Shown here piece by piece: positions 13,201-24,785 of a stretch of DNA of 64,000 nt. The DNA lies in contig OU612066.1 in the NCBI GenBank assembly GCA_914767715.1, forward strand, positions 16,497,001 to 16,561,000. The letters run 5' to 3'. The notes beneath the pieces are model-generated. The model was not told the origin of the DNA, ran no database searches, and saw nothing but the letters and a program-made list of their open reading frames with translations. A program made the position numbers and the translations under genes. Positions within the stretch are counted from its first letter, which is position 1. Each line of letters starts with the position of its first letter. Origin of the DNA: Membranipora membranacea (taxonomy: Eukaryota; Bryozoa; Gymnolaemata; Cheilostomatida; Membraniporidae).

Positions 13201-16200
13201 GTCTAGGCAATGTGTATGCTCTGGGTGGCTAGCGGGAGGGAGAGAGCCAATGCCAAGTCACAGAGAGTACCTATGGAGATATAAAGAAAGTGAAACTAGG
13301 GAGTCTTTCAATTAGAAAGAGTGATGCTTTACTAATGCAAGTTATCGCCATCACATCGCACAAAATTATCACTCACTTGGTCTTTCGATTAGACAAATTT
13401 GTTCCCAAATCGCTCACTCAGAATGTATATAGTTCCATCAATCACTGAGCGATCTGAAAGCGAGAGCCTAGCAGGTATCGCTCACTCACTTCCCAGGCCA
13501 TTTTATTCATGCTATTAGGTACTAGGGACAGCCAATCAAATAAATATCAGTCTCTGTGTCCCTGTGTTGAGTGAACTAACTGTAGGAAGTTATATGGATA
13601 TTCCTGTTCCATGAGAAGAATTCAGATTAGTAGTTGAAAAATCTCATTGAAATGCAAATTTTATCAATAGTAAATTTGCAATTTTTACTCACAATTCACA
13701 TTTGGCGATTACTTATGTAGTTTCTAAAATGATATTGGGATCTTTTGGTAACTCTTATTTGCTAATCTTTGCTAATTGAGCAATGTAGTATTTCAAGGTA
13801 TTATTTCATGATCTACATGTGTTTATTGCTCCCATTTTAAGTGTTCGCTCCAAGCTGGTTCGTGACATCTCTCTATGAACGATTTGGAATCAGTGCTTTG
13901 GGCCACGACACAATGCAATACTTTGAGGATTTGGTCCGGAAAGCCTTGAAAGATAGAATGGAGAATGGTGAGGCTGGCCATGACTTTGTACAGACAATGG
14001 CCGACTCAATGAGAGAGGTTAAGAAAAATGACCCTGAAGCGCTGAAGGACAACGCTGGTCGAATATGGTCAAAGAAAGGTTATTACTTATTGGGCTTCTT
14101 TTATCTATAATTTTCTTCTCTGCCACCCAAGTAAAGAACTCTCTTCCAACACTGGCGCGAGAAGTGAGAAGGATTTGAAGTCAACCATTAGCTTGTGTCT
14201 ACCCTAAAAATTGCCGGCATATTTTTAGGATCGCCTCGATCTTTCAGAAGAATTTCTATCAATGTTGAAAGCTGGAACTCTAAAAGTTGCTCCCATTGCT
14301 CTTGTAGGTTTGATATGTTACCAGAGACTGTAGATAAAGGTCCATAGTCTATGTTGTAATAATATAACAATATCAGCCAATCAAAGGAATTAACAAATGA
14401 CAATCAGGTTTCAGTTTAGCTATGTGAGTTATCTGCTCATAACCTAAAGATAGACAACTCACAATGTGCCACCTACAATGTTTGTCTTTGTTGAGCAATT
14501 TCAATTTTATCCCTTTACATTCCGTTTCATTCAATTCCATTCCATTCTATTCAGGACTAACTTTGCAGGAGATACTCACACTGATCACGTGATATACTAT
14601 TGCATGTATATCTCTGATCGATAGAGAGTGAATTAATTCACTTAGTAGTAGTACCATCACAAAGAATTTGGTGTGACGACCCGTGTTCAATTTTATTAAT
14701 TAGGGGTGGGTACATGTTAGGTACTGCTACTAAATTGACTCTAACGATCAGAGATACACATGTTAATAGTGTAATCTCGAAATCAGTGTGGGAGATACTT
14801 GGAAACGCGATGATATTCATTCTGGCTGGATTTCAGACAACTGCTGATACCTTGTTGTTTATATTCTATGAGCTGGCCATGTACCCAGAACTTCAACAAC
14901 AGGTGAGTATTCTACCAACATTCCTGTTTGTTTTTTGCTAGACAGGCATAGTTTTGTGAACTTAGGGTTAAAGGGTTAAAATCTTAAGTCTGTCTCTGTC
15001 CAAAGACTGAGAAATAACAATGTTTAAAGGGCAACCAAGGTTTCGCAGCAATGCATTAATGGGTAGGAAATAATGTGCTGGGCAGCATCAGCTTTGTGCA
15101 TTACGCGATGCAAAACTCAAAGTAGTTGCTGACTCTAAGCTGGGTAACACTTCAGCTTAGGGGAGGTTCCAAGACTTTGCTGTAATAATTATAGAGCACA
15201 GGCTAAATAATAACAGGAACAGGAAACTGCTATGTGGTATTCTCTTTTGGCTGAGTTTGAGTGCCTGATGGAAGAAATGTTACACAAGAATTCTGGCTGA
15301 ATAATCATCCGAATTATATTTTGTCTTTTTCCCCATGCAGAAGGTGCAATCTGCTATTAATCAATGGCCATCAATGAGAAGTTGTTTGAAACTTTGGTTG
15401 CCCTTTAAGGGCGCCATTGCCTTATTCGGCGATAAGTCTCACTCAGTTTGCAGGCGGATTGGAACACAACTTGGGCGTCAATTGAGCCCAGTAGTCGGTA
15501 GACTGCAGTGAGATTCGAACCCAAAGCCTCCAACGCTTGTGTAACTTGTGAGAAAACTTGTGTGAAAACTTGTAAACTCTTATTTTCTTTTCCGTCACAG
15601 GGGTTACAGTTTGATTAGACCCAGCAAAATAAAACCAAATACCATCATTCAAATATCTAATGAAAACATTAAAGTATACCTGAAGCAATGTGGTTTCTTG
15701 TTGGTTGATTAGACACCTTTATAAATTGAAGCACAATCATGTAGCCTGCAAACCAAGGTCCTAAAATTCTCAAATAAAGTCAAGAGATAACAACGGTTAG
15801 GATACACATCCTTGAATGAAGTCATCACAGACAAATATTTTTAATTTTAAATTTTAATTAAAAATATTTTTAATTACAGCTATATGAGGAAATAGACTCT
15901 ATTTGTGACACCGATGAGCTAGCGATGGATCAAATCCAGCAGCTTAAATTCTTGGATTGCTGCATTAATGAAACCCTCAGATTATACCCTGTGGCAGTCA
16001 GGTACTCAGTCTATACTATTTCTAAACCGTGATATTACAAATAGATAATGAGTATAGTTAATTTTTTTTGCTTCATGACACTTGCGATTTCAACTGTTTT
16101 GTGTTTCAATTTATTGGGAACTGCTATTCCCCACCTAGATTTTTATGCTTGTAGCCTCTATAGGGAAACCTGTAGATCCATCATTGGTAAAATTCCTGGA

Positions 16201-17515
16201 TGTTACCCAAAGCATCAAAATCATATCAGGCTTGATTAGAAGTCGCCTACTCCATTAGAAACACTGAATTAAATTCTTCTCATGGAATGGAAATAGTATC
16301 ATAACCTTATACAATAAGAACACTCAACACAGGGACTGATCTAACGTTGTTTGATTGTCGGTCCCTACTAGCATGAATATCATAGCCTTGGAAATTGTCT
16401 CGTCTACAAATCTGCAAACAGTAATAAATTACCTTCAGCTTTAATGATTTTGGGCGTTTCTAGAATGCTACAAGGGACTGGCTTTTTTTGCAAGCCCTTT
16501 GTTTTGCAAAAGAAAGCTAATGATGCTATTACAGATATGGAATTCAATGATTAGAAATAATTGAAAATTGTTCACGGTCATCCTCCATTTAAATAACCAG
16601 GTAATTTCTGATCTTTTTTGATGCGCTCTTAGGATGAATCGGGCTTGAAGTCACATATTCATGTTCTAGATTTGACAGAGAGGCCAACAAAGACGTGACA
16701 ATCCAAGGGATACCAATAAAGAAGGGAAGCGCGGTGTCTGTCAGCCCCTGGGTAATACACAGAGACCCTGAATACTGGCCAAATCCTCATGAGTTTGACC
16801 CTGACAGGTGAGTCAAGTCTCATGCTGATCTCAGTCATCCTCTGCTTTATGATATGTCATCCCCGGCAGGATGAGGGGGGGGGGTTGCTGGACAGGGGCA
16901 AGAGCCTAGGGGCTCAGTCTAGTCTTTATCATTCATTCAAACAGGTTGCGACATCATGGCTTGCACTTTTTGGTTTATGTCAACCAATCAATCTTTCACA
17001 CTGTTCAACAATACACTCATTCATCTGGTGGTCTTTTCGATCATTGATACTCTTACTTTTTTAGATTTTTGCCTGAGAATAGTGTTGACAGACCATCCAG
17101 TGCCTTTATTCCCTTCGGTCTTGGTAATAGGGCGTGTATTGGTAATCGTCTTGCTTTACTGGAAATGAAGGTTGTTGTCATCCAAACATTGAAGAAATAC
17201 AGACTTGACAAGTGCGAAGAAACTATTGTGAGTATTGACATATTTTATCAGAAGCTAGCAACTCAGGAGTGATAGAACAGCTCTTGCCGCATACTTTTTT
17301 AAGCACTCAAAGAAAATGACTGAAAGGATATAACTTATAGGTACTGAGAGTAGCTAAAACCTTGCTAGTGACCCATCCAAATGCCATTTATGTAATTCAC
17401 CACTTATTCTATTTTTTCCATTCCATTTTAGGCGAGACCAGTCAAGTGGCAAGCTACAGCTAGCGTCACTCCTGAGAAGCCAATCGTCGTCAAATTTGTG
17501 GCAAGGAGTGATTGA
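10276..17515 (+). CDS. Cytochrome P450, CYP3-like, exon split by MITE
   Basis: Twelve exons: 10276-10346, 10575-10671, 11301-11353, 11749-11959, 12520-12602, 13009-13187, 13842-14078, exon 8 (14555-14576 plus 14800-14902, split by the MITE), 15880-16001, 16670-16807, 17065-17227, 17432-17515. Without the MITE the frame closes at 520 residues, usual for a microsomal P450: N-terminal hydrophobic segment, proline hinge GIPGP, helix C W-x-x-x-R (WKYVR), I-helix AGFQTT (327-332), ExxR E383-R386 and heme loop PFGLGNRACIG with Cys463. It is expected to be an ER haem monooxygenase; the substrate is unknown. The I-helix has Gln where Glu or Asp usually precedes the Thr pair. Read straight through, the MITE brings TGA at 14590-14592; a MITE-derived acceptor at 14786 would restore frame. 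Functional status is therefore uncertain. Confidence 0.88.
10929..11000. mobile_element. Hairpin element, 72 bp
   Basis: AGCCTGGGCAGG opens the element and CCTGCCCAGGCT closes it. Inner arms TTGTCAGAATGGGTGGGGG and the near complement CCCCCACCCATCCCTGACA leave a loop of only a few bases. It lies in intron 2 of the P450 gene. Confidence 0.75.
12022..12096. mobile_element. CTTGACAAGC hairpin element
   Basis: The right arm CCGAACAAAGCTTGTCAAGACAGGCTA (12070-12096) is nearly the reverse complement of the left arm starting TAGTCTTGACAAACTTTATTCGG. The centre is AGGGGGAACCCCTCCCT. It lies in intron 4 of the P450. A lone arm, GATAGCCTGACTTGACAAGCTT, occurs near 12335-12356. Confidence 0.7.
12183..12227. 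repeat. Short hairpin with AAGGAGT/ACTCCTT core
   Basis: TTTGATATTCCAAGGAGTT and AACTCCTTGGTATATCAAA pair across a 5-7 base loop. The AAGGAGT...ACTCCTT core recurs in several other short hairpins in this window. It lies in intron 4 of the P450. Confidence 0.7.
14577..14790 (+). mobile_element. MITE family A, copy 2, inside a P450 exon
   Basis: Ends are CACACTGA and TCAGTGTG, length 214 bp. The 9-bp flanks are identical, GGAGATACT at 14568-14576 and 14791-14799, a perfect target-site duplication. Removing the element and one flank restores a continuous exon reading Leu-Thr-Leu-Gln-Glu-Ile-Leu-Gly just before the P450 I-helix, which fixes the insertion point and shows it is younger than the exon. 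The perfect duplication suggests it is recent. Confidence 0.93.
15437..15542 (-). mobile_element. tRNA-derived SINE, truncated, minus strand
   Basis: On the minus strand it contains a B-box-like GGGTTCGAATCTC followed by a body matching the copy at 18599 onward: CAAGCGTTGGAGG, then GCAGTCT, then GGCTCAATTGACGCCC, then CCTGCAAACTGAG. The A-box end is missing. It lies in intron 8 of the P450. Confidence 0.65.
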
Positions 17516-20306
17516 CTCTGACAACGTTGAATCACTAGAATTGGTTATGAAATAGTACCATGGACATGGGTAGAGGTAGTGTAAGTTTTTTCTTCAAGAG
17601 CATGGTTTAGAAACTCTCTGTGTTATATGATACAATGAGTACAATGCACTTTTTACTGTCAAGTACAACAGCTTTCCTTTTTTATGAAAGAGTTGTTACC
17701 CCCTGATATACAAGTGGACAACTCCCAGCTTGTGTGATTTCTTCTGTTTTATATCATTTTAAATTTGATATTTTATCACCCCCTTACAAAGATCTATCTT
17801 ACTGCTGCCTGTTCCTATTTCAACTGACCATCAAACTATAATACACATTATTACATATGTATGCAAAACTAGATCTTGTGTATATCAAACCACAAAACAA
17901 GTCCTGTTTGCATTACATACGATGACCACCCTTTGACATAGTCAACTCCATAGTAGTAAACCATTGCTTTAGGTAGCTACGTCAGAGCAAAGCTCAGTTA
18001 TGATCGATAAGTCTTGAACCATGTTTTGTAAATTATGTGTACTATATACTGCCAAGCATTTTCTTTGCGGAAGAGAGCTTACACTTTGTTGATAACCTTT
18101 AGCAGCGATCATGTTTTGCAGATTTTCTCACGGTGATGGCGAAGTAGGGCGTGGGGCAGAACCCATTCTGAAGTAATCCATGTGGATTATCTTTTATCTA
18201 TAGGCGCATTTATAGGTTTCTTATGATTGTAAAAAAGTCTTGAACAAACGCACATCATCAAGTTCAAGTGATTTTATGAGGTGTCATAGGGGTTAGTGGT
18301 TTTTATTTGTTTTGATTAAAACCCTGCCTGTCTAGGTATAGAGGATTATTTCAATAACAAGCTAAGCAGTTGAAAGATTTTCATGGACCTAGGATTGAGA
18401 TTATGTTGCGCTAAAGGAAAGCTCAAAGAGTTTGAAGTTTTTATTTGGTTGGTGTGTTTTTCATCATAAGTTTATAAAATAAGTAAGGCTATGAGGCTCA
18501 TGTCTGCAGTAGCATCTGAGTTACAGAGCCCAATAACATGTTGGCACTGTAGGCAGTCTAAATACGGCAAGAAGAGAAAAAACCTACAAACTTGGAGAAG
18601 GAGGTAACTCAGCTGGTTAGGGTGCCTGCCCTCTGATAGGCAAGCGCTGGAGGTGTTGGGTTTGAATCCCGTAGCAGTCTGGCTCAATTGATGCCCCAGG
18701 TGTGCATTGACCTACCTGCAGACTGAGAGCTACTTGACGCCAAATATGGCCTCTCTATTTCTTAGATTTCGGACAGAGACATAGCTTGCAATTTTATCCA
18801 CTTTATAACCTATCCTCAGCACAGGCTACACAAGGGCGGCAAATAGATGCTGCTTTCTGATGGACACATCCACGAATTGAATCCATGTGGTGCTCAAAAT
18901 AATGCTTGTAAAGTCATCATATCTCCACTGACATTTCAGTATTTCAATATCAAGCATTCATTTGGCTGTCTAACATCCAATGCTCTCAGTGTAATTGAAC
19001 AGTGTGAAAACAAAAATTTTGTGTTCGTTAATTCTGTGAAAGTGGTTGTTAAAAAAAGAAACCAACCTGTGATGGGTTACTAAAATAAAAAACAAAATCT
19101 GCAATTTTGCAATCCCCTCATCATTCCTGTAAAACTCTCATCACTTATAGCGATGAGCAACTTCTGGCTATGACGTCCATGTGATAAATCACTTTTCCTC
19201 CCTCTACTGGTTTACATGGATCCTGTTGGCTCTGGTAACCAATGGATGCTGATTAAGTTTTTTACTGTTGGCATGTCTTAATTTAAAACTCAAAATAAAT
19301 TAAATATAATGAAATTGGAATTAATTCGAGTTATCAAGATTATAGGAATCAGAGCAATAAGCGCAGTGAAGAGGAAAAAATGATAACTCCATTTGGCACT
19401 GTTCTCTTATTGCAACAAAGGCACTAGTATGACAATGCAAAAATTATGGTCCCCACTGTCCTCTCATGGTACTGAAAACAATACAGGTGAAAAGAAACAT
19501 GAGTATTTTTTTATAAATATTATTCTAAGACTTCTATCTTATGGCACTTAGTCTGAGCCCTCGTCCGACCCCCTCCCCCCCCTCCAACAGGGGTACTTGG
19601 CTCTGAGTCTGGGTTTATGACACATATAGTTTTTGCATGACGAAAACCTTCCAGATCCTGTGGAGTATTTCAGCAATTAAGTTGTCGGTGATTAAGTGCA
19701 GTGGCAAAATGCCTCACAACGGAACTTAAGCGTGCTTGCCTTATTTGGTAATCAGAATGCAACACTGTTTTTCAGATATTTTTAGTAGGCTGTTATGTTT
19801 TGATGCTAACCAGCCATGACTAAAGAACATTAGTGGTAGCTATCAATCATGGTCAACAAAGTTCACTTTCAAATTAATGAAAGGTTTTCTCAGATTTCAT
19901 CATAAAAAGGAATAACAAACTGAAATCGAGGGGTAAGTGACATCACCACGCCAATTGATAGGTTTTCAGAATTTTTATTGATTGTCATCATGTACATTGA
20001 TGATTCAACAGAGAGATATACAGTCATGAAAACATGATAAATATACAAATAAATTATCAACAAAACAGAAAACATAAAAAAATAAAATAAAAAAACAATG
20101 ATGTCTACAATCCAAGTGTGCTCTTGCTTATAAAACTCAGGTAATATATATTATGTAAAAAATGTTTTCGAAAAGCGAAATTAAATACCTCGGTATAAGC
20201 AAGAACTTGAAATGCTTAAAGCTGGACATCTAAATAGGAATGAAGGTGTATCACAGAAAAGGCACAAATTTGCTCTGAGCAAAAACCAGTAAACTTAAAA
20301 ACAGTT
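17516..20306. other. Intergenic gap with one SINE
   Basis: This lies between the convergent ends of the P450 (+) and the PTB adaptor (-), so both 3' UTRs should be here. Apart from the SINE at 18599-18780 I find no supported gene. Poly-T/A tracts and a CCCCCTCCCCCCCCTCC run near 19569-19587 are low complexity. Confidence 0.6.
18599..18780 (+). mobile_element. tRNA-derived SINE
   Basis: The head has an A-box-like TAACTCAGCTGGTTAGG (18605-18621) and a B-box-like GGGTTTGAATCCC (18658-18670) at tRNA spacing. The body, from GGCTCAATTGATGCCCC to GCAGACTGAGAGC, matches the minus-strand copy at 15437-15542 and a fragment near 42168-42215. The anticodon region does not fold with a 7-base loop, so it is not a working tRNA gene. 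The 3' boundary is approximate. Confidence 0.7.
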
Positions 20307-22254
20307 CTACCGCCTGCTGGCTTGAGGGTACTGGATATGGCTGTAGTTTTGTATCGGATGCCTGCAACCTCCAGTACACCTGTGAGTGTGAGGCTTAGCT
20401 CCGTACTCACAAAGGACGTGGTACAAGCTGTCCATAGTAATATCACCACTAGAGCTGGACATGGACTCAGTGAGCGGCATTTTGTGTTTTCTGATCAAAG
20501 AGTTGAGATAAGATGGAGATTTGGTAGCTTGTGGGTGGTGGGGCTGTCTGGATGTTGTTGGTGGTGATCTTGGTACCACGGTACGGCTAGCGTAAAGGGG
20601 TTCTCTTGTTGAGGGTTGCTGTACAGCAGATGCGGTTGGAATCCTCTGTGGTTGGCTCTGACTGTAATGAGACTGCTTTCTTGGAGAAGATGGTGATTTG
20701 TGGGCCTGGGTATGGCTGTAATGAGATTGTTTGGTTGGTGATGATGGCCTTGACCTTCTCCCGCTGGTTAGAGTTGAGAATGATTCTTCGTTGTCAATGT
20801 TGATCTCCTCATAGTAAGTTCTCGGTTGAATTCGTTTTGGAGTTGGTGATTTTGGTTTTCTCTTTAGACTACCGCTGTTGCTCTTGCTTTCTGATTCGCT
20901 GCTTGTTGATTGAGTCTTGATGCTTCCTGCGGACTTCTTTCTGGCGAAGAGTGATCTCAGTGTATCCGCTCTGTAATTCCTTGGTGGCAGATCTGGGTTA
21001 TTGCCTTCATAATCTGAATCGCTGTCATATCCTAATGATGATGAAGAGCTGCTGTTGTTTCGTGATGATGATTGGGAGCTGGATGGAGAGGGCAGTGATG
21101 ATTGCCTCTTGATCTGCTCAAATCGGCATTTGACTAGGGAGAAGATCTCCTCGCCTAAACCATCTTCGACGATCAGTGAGAATAATCCAGCACCTGTAAG
21201 AATAAGAAACAGAAGTTTAATGTGAGATAACTGGTTATCAAAATGTGATAAGGGAGGGTAGGATCACCCACCCTCTCTGATGTGATGAAGCCAAGAGCTA
21301 TAAAAATTCCTAGTGTGATATAATCGAATAGGTATTATATGATCTAAGGATCACACTTGAACAAAGCTGATTGTAGGTTTGAATGTTGGGGTTATGGCAT
21401 ATCAGGCCAAAAGCGTGGGATAATTACATATGCTGGCATACCAACCAGCCTGCCCACAGAAATGATAATTATGCCCAGGTTCTAATGGCTTTTTTCATTG
21501 CTAATGGTTTCATCATATCACTTTAGGTTGGTTACCCATCAAATATGTTAATTAAATGTCCGGGCATCTTCTATGAAATCATTTTTGGTAGGTTTCAGTG
21601 AATTTAAAATAGATTGGTAAAGAACAATGTACCACATCAGTCAATGGAGTTGTCTCCTCTTCACAAACAAAACAAGTAAACATTGAAATATGACTATTTA
21701 CCTGAGTCGCATCTGCGGCCAGCTTCGAATTGGAAGTTTCTAGAAGTTCTACCATATCTTCTGATGTATCTGTATGGGAAGGTGAGGAGCAGTTGGTGTG
21801 TGGTAATGTTATGTATGGCTAGATCTGTGACATTAACTGAGAGCTCGTATAGACCGGCGAGTCCACATGCTTGAGTTGAGGCGTTCTCGACAACAGCCAC
21901 TGGGTATACGTGTCTCACTAAGGTAAAGAAAAGTGGAGCGTTTTAGAAAGCGGGTCAAGTCAAATTAATAACAAATTGACGAGCTTGGAAGACAAGGTTC
22001 CAGTTTGTCAGGTTTCTACAGGGATGTCATTCTCAATCAAGGCTGCACATTCATTCTGTTTAAGCTTCAGTTGCACAGCCACTCTTTGTCAAAACCAGCT
22101 GATGGAGCTCAAACTTGTGGATGGATTTAGATAGAAAAGAGACGGCCGAATAGTTTTTGTTCTTACCTTCAGCTTTGCGTGGAAGTGGTGTTGGTTTCAC
22201 TCTTCCGCTGTTCTTCGTTTTCACCACCGCACTCCTCATTTTATCCAAAAACAT
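20307..22254 (-). CDS. IRS-type PTB domain adaptor (DOK/FRS2-like)
   Basis: Three exons on the minus strand: 22254-22167, 21917-21702, 21193-20307, both introns phase 1, giving 396 residues. Residues about 30-125 form an IRS-type PTB domain, recognised by the FPYRYIRRYGR segment and FEAGRRCDSGAGLF, close to DOK and FRS2 domains that bind NPxY-type phosphotyrosine peptides on receptors. No PH domain precedes it, unlike DOK proteins, and there is no Met-Gly myristoylation start as in FRS2. The long Ser/Pro/Lys-rich tail is presumably disordered and carries tyrosines in adaptor-like settings: YYEEI (codons 20816-20802) fits the Src-family SH2 preference and SYLNSL fits the GRB2 pYxN rule. A receptor-proximal scaffold is likely; partners are inferred. 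The start is the first ATG in the open frame; a non-coding or PH-encoding upstream exon cannot be excluded. Confidence 0.85.
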
Positions 22255-24785
22255 TTTAGCTTTTTTTCTATGAGTAATAGTGTAGTATATAATCCTGTAT
22301 AGGTAAAAGACAGTAAAACGTCTCGATGTTCTCACTAGCTTGACCTGATTAGAAATGACTGCAATGAATGAATCAGTTGTTATTATATCTCAGCCTTTTT
22401 CTCAGTATATTGCGAGGCTATGAAGCGTGACACGATGGGTCATTAGAATAGATACTGTGATGATTCATACCTATTATTAACATGATTTACATGGATAAAA
22501 ATAAATCTGAGCCAAGTACTGTATAACCTTGATATTATGCTCAGTCATCTTTAATTTGGGCTGGGCGATTGGCAGTGTAATATTGGCATACTTCCATAGA
22601 AGGAATACTTTGATCCTTCCGAAGCTACTTGCTTTGTAAAGGGCATGCTGAAATAACAAACTTCCCATAATGCAACCCACCCTCTAACCTTTAGTCTGCC
22701 AGCGCCTTTTAATAGTAGTATTTAGTAGTTTTTCGTCTTACAGCTTGTTTGGTTCTATACCTTGGCTTGTTTACAGGAGTTTTATCAAAGCATCACAGTA
22801 GGCTAAGAAAGTATTCGAAGTGTGTAATAACCGGATCGAAATTTCAAAGCCAGCAATTTTATGAACAAGAGACAACCCACTGCCAGTGCCATCTTAATTA
22901 CAGCTTATCAAATTCCAACATTCCTTTTATGACCCGATTGAGTTTGTGTGACCGCTCTGTGACCAAGGGGGAGTTATTGTGATCTTTTTCTATTATGTAA
23001 TTGTAAACGTAAAATTAATGTCAACGTTATCTTTTAGTGGGTGATAACAATGACAATATTCATCTTGACGCTCAAATCAGTCATCGATCGAACAGAACTT
23101 CCGTCAGATTTTGGGATGCTGTCTTGTTTTTGAAGGTCAATGATGGAATATAAAGGTGATTGGTTTCATATAGGAAATAATAAAAAGAAGTTTATCCTGT
23201 CAATTTTGTCTTTGAAGAACCACCGGCCCATCAACCCTATACTGTGCAGTGTAAACGAAGCTTTGACCAAAGATTATAAATACAGTATACAGTAAAAATA
23301 CAGTTATTGCTTTGACTGCGTTTTGTAACGTGCTAGAATATAATTCTTTCACTTGCTCGTACAATTATTATATCAAACAAAGCCTTTACCATAGAAATGT
23401 TTAAGATTTTAGATAAAATTTGGAAAATGAAAAGGATATCATGGACAAAGGATATTTTAGTGAGTGGTTATGTCGCAACAAGATTTTATTGTTTAAGTTG
23501 ATGTGGTTCGATTTGGGTAGAGGCGCCTTGTTATCTGCGTACCAATGTCCAATACCCTTCCCCTTTTAGTTGATAGGAAGTCACGCATTACTGAACCTAC
23601 TCTAGCATTGGGTGTCAGAGTAAAAGTAGAGTTTCTCTCATCAATTTGATTCTAAATTTCTCAATTTGCTAACTTTGGATATCCATATATGGTGCACAAC
23701 ACAGAACAGGACTTAAACAGGGGTAATCCAAGTGTCAATTAGAATGCATTTAGCTCCATGGAGTATTTAGGGTTGCCAAAACCTCTTCCAAATTAATTGA
23801 GCTGATATGATGTATGAAAGTTGGAGCGGGTTTCAGTGGTGGCTCGTTTTGACATCAATTTGAACAATCTCTACACCCTTTACAGCATTAATCTCAAAAA
23901 CTTCTGTTTTGACTACTAAGTTTCATTTTTATCAGTCTTACCTTTCAAAGCACTGGTATGACATCTGCATTTTGAATTAAATTGTGATTCAGCACAATAT
24001 TATTCGAGTGAACAGTTGAAAACTAAAATGTGTCATGATTTGGCAGTGGCTTGGGTGACATTTTATTTAAATCCTGACAACTCACTTTAGGGGTACACTC
24101 ATTAAGGCTAAATAAACAGGACTGCTTTCAGATGCCATATTCTCAAATCTTGCCAATTCTAAAAAAGTTGATGCGTAGAGTTTAGAATGATTTCGCGGCC
24201 AGAAAATGAGCTCATCTCTGAGAATATTTTATGTCTTTGTTGCGTCATACCATGCAATGTTCGCTTAAAATGGACGTATTTTAATTTAAGACAGAGTTTC
24301 TTATTAATAGCACCTATAAGTAAAACTTCTTAATATAAAGCCCATGCCCATAGAACGCTTTGTTATGTTTTCAATCAGAAAAAAATTCACATCTTTGTCA
24401 TACAGTCAATCGCCGCTCCCTGTCAGCTGATAATTGACACCAATGGAAACAGGTAACAAGCTCAACCGCGCATAAGATCAAAATTTTGCAACAAGATATA
24501 TGATAGAAAAACTTTGACAGATGGGAATATTGTGGGTTTCTTGCCCGCTTATGAACCAAAACAATGTATAAGTACTCAGTCACCCACTCAATTCAAAGGG
24601 TGATCTTTGTTGGTGGTGTCTAAGTCCATTCAGCTGTCATTATTAAAAGTGAAATATCACAAAACGATAGTCAACATTGTGACGTACCTGGCATATATAT
24701 GTGTATCTTGCAACTTCAAAGTGACTAAAAGCAGTTTCATGACTCTGCCTGAGTGAGTCATTCTCTTACTAAGTGATCATATTCT

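Noticed and set aside
14078-14576. TTTGCAG at 14562-14568 as the original acceptor of P450 exon 8
   Set aside because: It gives the wrong phase with the exon 7 donor. The CTATTCAG acceptor at 14554 fits the phase and yields the expected Leu-Thr-x-x-Glu-Ile segment.
18599-18680. Functional tRNA gene
   Set aside because: The A and B boxes are present but the anticodon arm does not form a 7-base loop, and the sequence continues into a body shared with other SINE copies.
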